The notes under the pieces: model-generated
The model's input: the letters and a program-made list of their open reading frames with translations, nothing else
Databases searched by the model: none
What the model was told of the DNA's origin: nothing
Assembly: GCA_023460315.1 (NCBI GenBank)
Contig: JAEWQO010000039.1
Coordinates: forward strand, 1-56,930
DNA: 56,930 bases
Direction of reading: 5' to 3'
Source of the DNA: Actinomycetes bacterium
Lineage (GTDB): Bacteria > Actinomycetota > Coriobacteriia > Coriobacteriales > Eggerthellaceae
Translations under genes and position numbers: made by a program
Part shown: one piece after another, positions 24,986 through 32,750 of the stretch
How positions within the stretch are numbered: position 1 is the first letter of the stretch
Layout of the letters: every line of letters begins with the position of its first letter

Positions 24986-26490
24986 CACTCTCCCGCATAT
25001 TTCACGCCGAGGATATCAAGCTCCTTCTCATTAAGGCCCACACCCCGCAGCATGAGGCGATTGCCCCGCAAGCTGTCGATGGCGTTGATGCCCATGCCGC
25101 CCATCATTTCCTGAATCTCGTGGTTCCAAGCGCGGATGAGATTCACCACGCGTTCCGCACCAATCTCAGGATTGAGACGTTTTACCAGTTCAGGTCGTTG
25201 AGTGGCTATACCCCAGTTGCATCTGCCGCTCGCGCAGTCCTGACACTGATGGCAGCCGAGCGCGATGATGGGCGCGCTCGCACAGTATACCGCGTCAGCA
25301 CCCAAAGCAACCGCCCGCACAACATCCGCCGAACTCCGAATGGATCCCGATGCAACGAGGCTGACCCGCGAACGAATTCCTTCGTCACGCAGCCGTTGGT
25401 CAACAGCCGCAAGCGCAAGCTCGATCGGAATGCCAACGTTGTCGCGAATGCGTGTCGGCGCGGCGCCGGTGCCTCCACGAAAGCCATCGACGACGATGAC
25501 GTCAGCTCCGGCGCGCGCCATGCCGCTTGCAATGGCCGCAGCATTGTGCACGGCGGCTATCTTCACCGCAACAGGCTTGCGATAGAGCGTGGCCTCCTTG
25601 AGAGAGAAGATGAGCTGGCGGAGGTCTTCGATCGAATAGATGTCATGATGCGGAGCGGGAGAAATGGCGTCAGTCCCCTGCGGAATCATGCGGGTTTGCG
25701 ACACTTCTTCATTGATCTTCTCACCGGGCAGATGGCCGCCAATGCCGGGCTTCGCACCTTGGCCTATCTTGATCTCAATCATGGCGCCCGCATTGAGGTA
25801 ATGCGCATCCACGCCAAAGCGTCCGCTGGCCACCTGCACGATGGCGTGATCTCCATAGCGCTCGAGATCCTTGTGCAAGCCGCCCTCGCCGGTGTTGAAG
25901 TACGTTCCCAGCTCCTCAGCTGCGATAGCCAGCGACTTCTGCGTGTTGAGCGACACAGAACCGAAACTCATGGCTGAGAACATGATGGGAACATCAAGCT
26001 TGATTTGAGGAGGCATCTTGGACACGACCGTGTGCTCACGCTCGTTGACCTTGAGCACATCAGGCCGACTGCCAAGCATCACGCGCGTCTCCATGGGCTC
26101 GCGCAAAGGATCGATCGAGGGATTGGTAACCTGGCTTGCGTTGAGAAGCAAATGATCCCAATAGATGGGATAATGCTGAGGATTGCCCATCGAAGACAGC
26201 AAGACAGCACCCGTCTGGGCCTGCTTGGCGATGTCCTGCATGGCACCAAGGGTCCAGTTGTTCGACCCGTTGCCCACCTGAGGCCATTTCGTTATGGCAA
26301 GGGCCGACGTGGGACACATGACCACACAGCGTTGGCAGTTCACACACGCACGGTGGTCGGCCGTCACGCGCCCAAGCTCTTTGTCAACCGTATGCACACC
26401 GTTGCTGCACGACCGCTCGCACACGCCACACTGAATGCAGAGATCTTCGTCACGCAGAACTTTATACCGGGGAAGCAGGTAATCGAGCAT
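24985..26490 (-). CDS. Glutamate synthase FMN/Fe-S core subunit with N-terminal ferredoxin domain
   Basis: The 501-residue protein has an N-terminal two-cluster ferredoxin part (CIQCGVCERSC and CVNCQRCVVMCP). The FMN-binding glutamate synthase TIM barrel follows (SAMSFGSVS, GEGGLHKD, KIGQGAKPGIGGHLPG, VDGFRGGTGAAP). The [3Fe-4S]-type cysteines are CHQCQDCASGRC. This is the short archaeal/Thermotoga-type GltB domain 2 with its own ferredoxin. It reduces 2-iminoglutarate formed from 2-oxoglutarate and ammonia. The ATG is at 26490. It lies 3 bp after the GATase gene. Confidence 0.94.
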   Translation of the reverse strand: MLDYLLPRYKVLRDEDLCIQCGVCERSCSNGVHTVDKELGRVTADHRACVNCQRCVVMCPTSALAITKWPQVGNGSNNWTLGAMQDIAKQAQTGAVLLSSMGNPQHYPIYWDHLLLNASQVTNPSIDPLREPMETRVMLGSRPDVLKVNEREHTVVSKMPPQIKLDVPIMFSAMSFGSVSLNTQKSLAIAAEELGTYFNTGEGGLHKDLERYGDHAIVQVASGRFGVDAHYLNAGAMIEIKIGQGAKPGIGGHLPGEKINEEVSQTRMIPQGTDAISPAPHHDIYSIEDLRQLIFSLKEATLYRKPVAVKIAAVHNAAAIASGMARAGADVIVVDGFRGGTGAAPTRIRDNVGIPIELALAAVDQRLRDEGIRSRVSLVASGSIRSSADVVRAVALGADAVYCASAPIIALGCHQCQDCASGRCNWGIATQRPELVKRLNPEIGAERVVNLIRAWNHEIQEMMGGMGINAIDSLRGNRLMLRGVGLNEKELDILGVKYAGE

Positions 26491-26493
26491 AGC

Positions 26494-27693
26494 TCACGCC
26501 TCCTTTCTATTTTCAACCGGAGCAACGCCGGCAAGAACGCGCAGCCCGTCTGCAGCTGGCTCGTTCTCGGCGGACTCCTGTGCCTTGCGTGCAGCAACCT
26601 TGTCCAGTTGCACGACGAAGGGAGCGCCTCCGTCAATGGAACGCACGTTTTCGACATCGGGGCAGACAATCTCGATGGCCGCCTGCTCGGAAGCCAGATA
26701 CACCATGCTTCCCTTCTCGCCCACCATGAGCGCCCGCAGCTTCAAACGGTCGTTCAGAGCAAGCAAGCCCTCGTCGGACCCGAGAATAACCGACATAGGA
26801 CCGCTGATGAGGGCACTGGAATACACGCAGCGCAGCGCTGTTTCAAACGCAGCCCGCTCGGGATCCATCTTGTCGATCTCGTCCCATGCGCTTGCCGTCA
26901 TGATATGCGCTGCCATCTCCTGCGAGAAACCATGCTTGCGCACCAACAGGTCAAACAGATAGGTGATGACCTCGGTGTCGGTCTGCAACGCGCAGTCATA
27001 GCCGAACTGCTCGACATAGCGGCGGTTCGCATCGTAGCTGGATATCTCTCCGTTATGAACGATGGACCAGTTCAGAAGAGTGAAGGGATGAGCTCCGCCC
27101 CACCAGCCAGGCGTGTTTGTCGGGAAGCGTCCATGTGCGGTCCACAACCAGGCACGATAGTCCTGAATGCGATAAAACTCCCCTATGTCCTCAGGATAGC
27201 CGACGCCCTTGAACGCTCCCATGTTCTTGCCCGACGAAGCGACAAAGGCGCCCGGAATCGATGCGTTGATGTGAAACACGTGCTGCATGGTGTACTCATC
27301 TTCGTCGAGGCCGCTCATGTCGAGTTTCGTCGGATGAGGCGCAACGAAATAGCGCCAGATGTCGGGAGGATCCTGAATGGACCGCACCGACTCAGTGGGG
27401 ATGCGCTCCTGTTTCTCGCTCATGAAGAACCCGTCGAGGTATGCCTCCGTCTCGTCACGCGCATCCTTGCTCTCATACATGATGTGAAAGGCGTACAGCT
27501 CAGCAAACTCCGGATAGATCCCGTAAGCTGCAAAGCCGCCGCCCAAGCCATTGCTGCGGTCGTGCATGAGCGCGATGGATTTAAGGATGTCGCCACCCCC
27601 ATGCCGGTTGCCGCTTTTATCCATGATGCCGGAAATGGCGCAGCCGGACGGTATCCTGACATTGCCTTCCCGAAGTCCCTGCTTTAAGGGCAT
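26494..27693 (-). CDS. Glutamate synthase class II glutamine amidotransferase subunit (GltB domain 1)
   Basis: Hydrolyses glutamine to supply ammonia. The 399-residue protein has the Ntn-hydrolase start GCAISGIMDKSG with the likely nucleophile Cys18, so a 17-residue propeptide must be removed. Downstream are WTAHGRFPTNTPGWWGG and NGEISSYDANRRYVE, typical of GltB and PurF amidotransferases. The ATG at 27693 has GAGGAG 8 nt upstream. It is the first gene of the operon; its leader contains the long palindromic element at 27724-27840. Confidence 0.92.
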   Translation of the reverse strand: MPLKQGLREGNVRIPSGCAISGIMDKSGNRHGGGDILKSIALMHDRSNGLGGGFAAYGIYPEFAELYAFHIMYESKDARDETEAYLDGFFMSEKQERIPTESVRSIQDPPDIWRYFVAPHPTKLDMSGLDEDEYTMQHVFHINASIPGAFVASSGKNMGAFKGVGYPEDIGEFYRIQDYRAWLWTAHGRFPTNTPGWWGGAHPFTLLNWSIVHNGEISSYDANRRYVEQFGYDCALQTDTEVITYLFDLLVRKHGFSQEMAAHIMTASAWDEIDKMDPERAAFETALRCVYSSALISGPMSVILGSDEGLLALNDRLKLRALMVGEKGSMVYLASEQAAIEIVCPDVENVRSIDGGAPFVVQLDKVAARKAQESAENEPAADGLRVLAGVAPVENRKEA

Positions 27694-27723
27694 CGGTCAC
27701 ACTCCTCGTCTCGTCTCTCACTC

Positions 27724-27840
27724 GGATACGGGGCTGTACGCCCTCGCCGGCCACATCGCCGCTGCGCGGAGGTCCGAGTTCGCGCAGCGGCGACGCTTCG
27801 CCTGTAGGCATAGCCGGCGAGGGCGTACAGCCCCGTATCC
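27724..27840. repeat. 117-bp palindromic element with perfect 27-bp inverted repeats
   Basis: Bases 27724-27750 are the exact reverse complement of 27814-27840 (27 of 27). Nested inside, 27756-27768 is the exact reverse complement of 27781-27793 (13 of 13) around a 12-nt loop. GTCTCT occurs on both sides (27713-27718 and 27845-27850). No T tract follows the minus-strand 3' arm. It lies in the 280-bp gap between the unknown gene (stop at 27974) and the glutamate synthase operon (start 27693), and would be in that operon's leader RNA. It could be a MITE/REP-like mobile palindrome or a very stable leader hairpin. Nothing else is seen in the gap. Confidence 0.85.
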
Positions 27841-27973
27841 CATAGTCTCTTAATTTTACGGACAGAATGTTACAGCCGCATGCACGCTTTGTTTCTATCA
27901 TGTTTCGTAACCATGACTGCCATGCCTCGCGTAATGCCCAAGAATGCTCTCGAAGTAAACGGAGTCGATGATC

Positions 27974-28771
27974 CTACCGCATCCGGTGTTCCCAGTCAAT
28001 TATCCGGTCGTAGAGATCGATCCGAGCCGTCCGATTGAGCCCTTTGGCGCACTGCGCGAGCCGTTCCCGGTAGTCGAGTTCAAAACGATCCGGCTCCATA
28101 AGATCCATGCTGCGGGAAAGATCGTTCCTGACATCCGAAATGGTTATGCCTCGGTGCGCTGAGAAATCTGGCTTCCGCTGTCCGCCAGCGCAACGCACCG
28201 CCTTTTCATGCGCCATGCGCGCATGGGCACAATCATATTCAAAGCCGAGATAGGTCATTTCCCAAAAAGCTGCCGCCAATGTCGCGTATCGCTCCCATCG
28301 ACACCACGGTCCGGCAAGCCAAACCCGGGTGGCCAAGGTTTCCTCCCATGGCCGAAGCGAATATTCGTGGGAGAAGGGATCTTCCCCCTCAAAGCCGAAG
28401 CCTTCTTCAAGATGCGCTCGAGCGTCGTGAACCAGGGGCAGATCGTCCTTGGCCAGAAAGGCAGCCCCAAGGCGGCGCACGATGCGAAGCGACGTACCCT
28501 GAAGGGCAAAGAATTCGCTTGGAAACAGAACGCTATCGTGGTTGCCCTTCATATCAGGAGAAAGGGCTCGCATGACGTCGAGCGCCGACGTCAGCCGCTT
28601 GCGAGCGCCCTTCGATGGCCCCTGGCCTCGCTGCAGGTAATCATACGACACGAACTCGTCAATAAGGACACGAGTGAACTTACCCCGGTCACATGTGCAC
28701 AGAGCATCCTGAAGCGTCGGCATGTCGTTGAACTTCACTCGCGCGCTCTCCCATAGGCTAGCATCGGACAT
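27974..28771 (-). CDS. Hypothetical protein of unknown family
   Basis: The 265-residue soluble protein is rich in Arg, Asp, Glu and aromatic residues, without signal peptide or membrane span. It appears mostly helical (for example KGARKRLTSALDVMRALSPD) with a Trp/Cys patch WLAGPWCRWERY near the middle. I do not recognise the family. The helical, acidic character loosely recalls redox-enzyme maturation chaperones, but no TorD/DmsD motif is seen. The ATG at 28771 has GGAGGAGG 6 nt upstream. It overlaps the end of the small Cys-rich ORF by 14 bp, suggesting coupling. Confidence 0.75.
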   Translation of the reverse strand: MSDASLWESARVKFNDMPTLQDALCTCDRGKFTRVLIDEFVSYDYLQRGQGPSKGARKRLTSALDVMRALSPDMKGNHDSVLFPSEFFALQGTSLRIVRRLGAAFLAKDDLPLVHDARAHLEEGFGFEGEDPFSHEYSLRPWEETLATRVWLAGPWCRWERYATLAAAFWEMTYLGFEYDCAHARMAHEKAVRCAGGQRKPDFSAHRGITISDVRNDLSRSMDLMEPDRFELDYRERLAQCAKGLNRTARIDLYDRIIDWEHRMR

Positions 28772-29021
28772 GGCTGACCTCCTCCACGAGAGATGCCGCT
28801 TCGTCGCAGTTCAAGGCAACAATGCCGCGAAACGGCAGCCGCCCTTCCGAACAGAGGACGCACGTTGCGCACTCAGGCCCAACAGCCGTGGCCCCCCGGT
28901 CGTCCTCCTGTTCAAGCGCGCAGAGGGGAATGGCCTCGATGACGATAAGGGTGTTTTGCTGAGGACAACATGATTCTTGCGGAAAGCGACACATGGCGCA
29001 CACCTTCTTCAGGCGTTCCAA
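28758..29021 (-). CDS. Small Cys-rich protein, possible
   Basis: An 87-residue ORF containing CAMC (8-11), CC (18-19), and CATCVLC (51-57), plus Cys34, Cys72 and the C-terminal Cys87. The pattern suits zinc or iron-sulfur binding. The start is TTG at 29021 with no clear ribosome binding site; a later start is possible. Support comes from a good upstream -10 (29153-29148) and the 14-bp overlap with the next gene. No family is recognised. It could be a spurious ORF. Confidence 0.4.
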   Translation of the reverse strand: MERLKKVCAMCRFPQESCCPQQNTLIVIEAIPLCALEQEDDRGATAVGPECATCVLCSEGRLPFRGIVALNCDEAASLVEEVSHVRC

Positions 29022-29147
29022 ATCTGAGAGGATCTTGCAAGCGTGGTAGGGGCGACGTGGAACACCGCCGCCAGCTATGGGCCACCGTCCTCAGGAGAGC
29101 ACATGGCGGCGCTTGCACTGGCTCTTTGTCTGGCCCTATTGTATCAC

Positions 29148-29175
29148 ATTATACGAACGTTTGTTTGTCATTTAT
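29148..29175 (-). promoter_or_regulatory. Putative promoter for the Cys-rich ORF and its partner
   Basis: A perfect TATAAT (29153-29148) on the minus strand lies in an AT-rich stretch unlike its surroundings, with a weak -35 (CATAAA). The spacer includes AACAAACGTTCGT, a near-palindrome. Transcription would start near 29141, about 120 nt before the TTG. Confidence 0.45.
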
Positions 29176-30713
29176 GAATAAAGGCCGAGGAGATCTATGA
29201 GTTCATCGCGGGAATGGACGTCGAGTTTGCGATACACATGCCTGATGTGCGTCTTCACCGTGCCATTGGCAATGAAAAGCTCCCGCTCTATGGTACCCAC
29301 CGTCTTGTGCTGGGCCAGCAGCAGCAAGACCTCTTCCTCGCGCGGGGAGAGACCATGCTCGTTCGCCAGGCTCTGGCAGCGATTCGCCAGCTCCTGTTTC
29401 TTCACGATCGCCGTGTCGCCGGGAGTGTCATGCCCGCCCAGAAACGTGATGCCCCAACGGCTGGACAATTCCTTTTCCGAGAACAGGATCATGGTGGCAG
29501 CCACCACCATGATGATGACAAGGGCGCTTTCCGTCTCCTGCGATCCGGAAAAGCCGAGCGCTGGCGATTCCAGCAGCTGCTCGGCCTGACGTCCGAACAG
29601 GGAGAACAGAGCTCGCACTCCACGTTCTATGCCGAACAGCCACAGGGCGGACATGCCATAGCGATACGACAGGTTGGCCATGATCAGCATGATGAGTATG
29701 GAAAACGCCGCATACGATGCGCTGGTGCAGAAATCCGACACGGCCCTTGACAGCGGCCCCACACTCGGCAGGATAAGGAAGGCCGCCACCATGAGCGGCA
29801 GCGCAATGCGATAGATGATGTCGAAATCGAACTTGCCACCCCGGGCGATGACTCCCACAAACACGATCGCCGCCACAGCGAGCGTGCCGAACGCCGAATG
29901 CGGCCCGAACGTCGATTGATACATGGACGGCTCCTGCAGGCCGTACGCGAAAGCATAGACAGCCATGAGCAGCACGATCTTCCAAGGAAACGAAAACCGG
30001 GTCGGATGCGTGCTGGGCAATTCTCCTGAAGGAAGCGTGCGAAAGCCCGCAGCGGCCCAGGCAAGCGAGACCACCGGCAACAGCGTCGTGACCACTGCGA
30101 GCCATGGATCCGCAAGGCCGCGGCAGAGATAGACGACGAGCGCGGCGACTATCATGGACGCCGAGTAATACAAGGCGACGCGGAACGGATTCAGGCACCC
30201 ATACAGCTCCGACCACAACAAGATGACCAAAGCGATGCCGAAACCACCCAGCACAACGGCAGGAACCGCAAGTGACGAGGCATATTCCGGCACGCCGATC
30301 GATACGAACATGCACACCGTGGACACCGCGAGAGAAAGGCCGGCGGCCACATACACCCGGCGACGACCGAAGAACGGCCCTATACGCTTGGCAAGCGCAG
30401 CACAGGTAAAAAGCACCGCCACCATGACGATGTCGAACAGGTCATGGCTTGCGACATGGGCAGCCGGAAAGTCGACGAAGGACCCGACGAACACGATTTC
30501 GATCCACGCACGATAGATGCCAAGGCCTAAAAAATAAAGGGGAATGCTCGGCAACCATGCGAGCAGAGGACCAGGCGGCCGCGCCTCCTTCGCAGAAGGC
30601 TCGTCGGGTGACGTCTGCCCCCCGCCCGTCGGCGGCGCGGCCTCGGCGCACTCGTCCTGCACGTCGCCGACGCCTTCGGCATCGCCCGACGCAACCCCGG
30701 TCTGCGGTGTCAC
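29172..30713 (-). CDS. Membrane LuxR-family transcriptional regulator
   Basis: About 513 residues. A Pro/Glu/Ala-rich N-terminus is followed by about 12 hydrophobic segments (for example WLPSIPLYFLGLGIYRAW, ASSLAVPAVVLGGFGIALVI). The C-terminal HTH is of the LuxR/NarL type (LSPREEEVLLLLAQ ... ANGTVKTHIRHVYRKLDVHSR). This architecture is typical of Eggerthellaceae, where such genes usually sit next to reductases. It likely senses a substrate at the membrane and regulates the divergent reductase at 30976. The GTG at 30713 is chosen because a promoter (TTGCTT, 16 bp, TACAAT; 30782-30755) places the transcript start near 30748, inside the longer frame. No Shine-Dalgarno is near it, so the start is uncertain. 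Confidence 0.9.
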   Translation of the reverse strand: MTPQTGVASGDAEGVGDVQDECAEAAPPTGGGQTSPDEPSAKEARPPGPLLAWLPSIPLYFLGLGIYRAWIEIVFVGSFVDFPAAHVASHDLFDIVMVAVLFTCAALAKRIGPFFGRRRVYVAAGLSLAVSTVCMFVSIGVPEYASSLAVPAVVLGGFGIALVILLWSELYGCLNPFRVALYYSASMIVAALVVYLCRGLADPWLAVVTTLLPVVSLAWAAAGFRTLPSGELPSTHPTRFSFPWKIVLLMAVYAFAYGLQEPSMYQSTFGPHSAFGTLAVAAIVFVGVIARGGKFDFDIIYRIALPLMVAAFLILPSVGPLSRAVSDFCTSASYAAFSILIMLIMANLSYRYGMSALWLFGIERGVRALFSLFGRQAEQLLESPALGFSGSQETESALVIIMVVAATMILFSEKELSSRWGITFLGGHDTPGDTAIVKKQELANRCQSLANEHGLSPREEEVLLLLAQHKTVGTIERELFIANGTVKTHIRHVYRKLDVHSRDELIDLLGLYS

Positions 30714-30754
30714 GATGGTATGCAGAGTTTTCCCCTTCCCCAAATCGTGTCCCC

Positions 30755-30782
30755 ATTGTACCGAACCTTTCCCGCGAAGCAA
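30755..30782 (-). promoter_or_regulatory. Putative promoter of the LuxR gene
   Basis: TTGCTT (30782-30777), 16-bp spacer, TACAAT (30760-30755) on the minus strand. The predicted start is about 30748, which excludes the first codons of the longest ORF. Confidence 0.45.
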
Positions 30783-30836
30783 GGTCGGCAGGTGGACATC
30801 GTCGCTCGATTGCCAATGTTTCCACTGGTCATTGAA

Positions 30837-30868
30837 GGGTTATTCCCAAGGGTGAGGGAAATAATCCC
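30837..30868. promoter_or_regulatory. Dyad between LuxR and reductase genes
   Basis: GGGTTATTCCC (30837-30847) and GGGAAATAATCCC (30856-30868) form an inverted repeat with one extra base in the right arm, separated by 8 nt. It lies about 110 bp before the reductase ATG, where an operator for the divergent LuxR regulator would be expected. Confidence 0.45.
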
Positions 30869-30975
30869 CCCATTTTGATCATGGACGAAAGACGCTCGGA
30901 AAGCCACGCGCTATGGTCTCCTCAGGGGCCGCACGCATGACATAAGCGGCATGGAGCGATTTCAAGGAGGATTTC

Positions 30976-32637
30976 ATGGACGAAACCACTGTCACGCACG
31001 ACATCAGTCGTCGCGACCTGCTCAAGTTCGGAGGCATGGCAGCAGCCGGCATGGCAGCAGCCGGCGCGTTGAGCTCATGTGCGCCCAAGGGCTCGTCGAG
31101 CTCATCGAGCGGCGCGGAGGGTGCCTCATCCACCGAGGAGACGACCGCCGCAGGCCATCTGCGCACCGGCATGCCGAGCTTTCTCGAGCAGCCGGCGGCC
31201 ATCACCGGCATCAAGGAAACCCAAGATTTCGACGTGGTGGTCATCGGGGCGGGCGCTTCGGGCATTCCCGCAGCACTCTCCGCCTTTGAGGCAGGCGCAA
31301 GCGTCGCCCTGCTTCAAAAGGAGTCACAGGCCGTCAGCCAGGGGAACTCCGGCAGCGGCATCGATCTCGCCACCAGCGACGAGGCGGATATCGAGAACCT
31401 GATATCCCAGCTGATGGCCGACAACCAGCATCGGCCGACACGCGCCCTGCTGGAACTGTGGGCAAAGAACTCGGGGGAGGCTGTCAGATGGGTCATAGAG
31501 AAGGCTGCCGAGGGCGGCGCTCAGGTGATTGACCAAGGCAACCAGCAGCACGTTCCCCTGATCAGCAAGCATGGCTACACCATGAATTTCGTCACGTCCT
31601 TTTTCGGCCCAAAACCCTACAACACGGGCGACGGCATGCGTGCCTTGGCGCAGACGGCTGAAAAGGAGGGCGTGAGCATCTTCTACTCCACCCCCGCCCA
31701 GCAGCTGGTAACCGATGAATCCGGCAAGGTGACTGGCGTCATTGCACAGGGAAAGGAAGGGTACGTGCAGTTCAACGCAGCCAAGGGTGTCATCGTGGCA
31801 TGCGGGGATTACCAGAACGACGAAGAGATGCTCCGCTACTACCAACCCGACATGACGAATCTTGAACCGAAGCAGACCAACAAGACCGGCGACGGGCACA
31901 AGATGGTGGTGTGGGCCGGAGGCAAGATCGAGGATCTGGCCCATACCAAGATGCTCCATGACTTCGATGCCGGCCCGGCCTCCATGTGTGACATGCCGTT
32001 TCTGTCAGTGAAGATGAATGGAGAGCGATTTGTAAACGAGACGGTGGAGATGTCCCTCATGAATTGCTATCTGCGATCTGCCGAGGACGCGGGCAACTAT
32101 TGCCAGATCTTCGACGGCAACTACATGACAGCTGCCGCCGGCTGGCCCGGAAAGCTCGTGGACCCCGAGGCGCTCAAAGTGTACATGCCTGAGGAGAACG
32201 TGGAGCGCACGGGCGTGTTCGAAGGACAGATCAACACGTTCAAGGCCGACACGCTGGAAGAGTTGGCCGAGAAGCTGGAAATCACCGACGCCAAGACATT
32301 CGTCGCGACAGTCGAGCATTACAATGAGCTGGTAGCCGCCGGGAAGGACACTGACTTCGGCAAGCCGGCAAACTACCTGACTCCCGTGACCACTCCGCCG
32401 TTCTACGGCATCCATCGCCATGTGCGCATGAGCGCCATCTGCTCGGGTGTCGACATCACCGACAAGCACGAGTGCCTGACTCCTGAGGGAGAAATTATCG
32501 AAGGCCTCTACGCCGTTGGCAATTGCTCCGGTCACTTCTATGGCGGAATCGATTACCCGCTGACGGTGTTCGGCCTGTCACTCGGGCGCTGCTACACCGA
32601 AGGCTACGTGATTGGACGCATGGTGGCCGGAAAGTAG
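30976..32637 (+). CDS. Tat-exported FAD-dependent reductase (fumarate reductase/urocanate reductase-like flavoprotein)
   Basis: The 553-residue protein has a Tat signal SRRDLLKFGG (11-20) followed by a hydrophobic Ala/Gly stretch and a lipobox-like LSSC (Cys35), then a Ser-rich linker. An FAD_binding_2 domain follows with VVVIGAGASGIPAA (87-100) and the C-terminal YAVGNCSGHFYGG. It would reduce an external electron acceptor at the cell surface. No haem c motif (CxxCH) and no FMN-binding domain is present, so electrons must come from a partner not seen next door. The substrate is unknown. The ATG at 30976 has AAGGAGG 5 nt upstream. Confidence 0.9.
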   Translation: MDETTVTHDISRRDLLKFGGMAAAGMAAAGALSSCAPKGSSSSSSGAEGASSTEETTAAGHLRTGMPSFLEQPAAITGIKETQDFDVVVIGAGASGIPAALSAFEAGASVALLQKESQAVSQGNSGSGIDLATSDEADIENLISQLMADNQHRPTRALLELWAKNSGEAVRWVIEKAAEGGAQVIDQGNQQHVPLISKHGYTMNFVTSFFGPKPYNTGDGMRALAQTAEKEGVSIFYSTPAQQLVTDESGKVTGVIAQGKEGYVQFNAAKGVIVACGDYQNDEEMLRYYQPDMTNLEPKQTNKTGDGHKMVVWAGGKIEDLAHTKMLHDFDAGPASMCDMPFLSVKMNGERFVNETVEMSLMNCYLRSAEDAGNYCQIFDGNYMTAAAGWPGKLVDPEALKVYMPEENVERTGVFEGQINTFKADTLEELAEKLEITDAKTFVATVEHYNELVAAGKDTDFGKPANYLTPVTTPPFYGIHRHVRMSAICSGVDITDKHECLTPEGEIIEGLYAVGNCSGHFYGGIDYPLTVFGLSLGRCYTEGYVIGRMVAGK

Positions 32638-32691
32638 CCGCTCAACCCCTTTCCGCGCGGACGGTCCCTCCCCGGCCCGCAGACAGGCGAA

Positions 32692-32726
32692 GGGACCATC
32701 CGGGAGACATTCCCCCGGATGGTCCC
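32692..32726. terminator. Strong hairpin between convergent genes
   Basis: GGGACCATCCGGG (32692-32704) and CCCGGATGGTCCC (32714-32726) form a perfect 13-bp stem with a 9-nt loop. It lies between the reductase stop and the end of the convergent aminopeptidase gene, so it probably terminates both, although neither strand has a T tract. Confidence 0.6.
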
Positions 32727-32750
32727 CACCCTGCCGTACGAAAAGAGCGG

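Noticed and set aside
26005..27687. A 560-codon plus-strand ORF opposite the glutamate synthase genes
   Set aside because: It spans two genes on the other strand with clear motifs, has no ribosome binding site and no recognisable domain.
27974..28771. Assignment of the unknown gene as a TorD-type chaperone
   Set aside because: The helical, Trp/Cys-containing composition is suggestive but no family motif could be matched.
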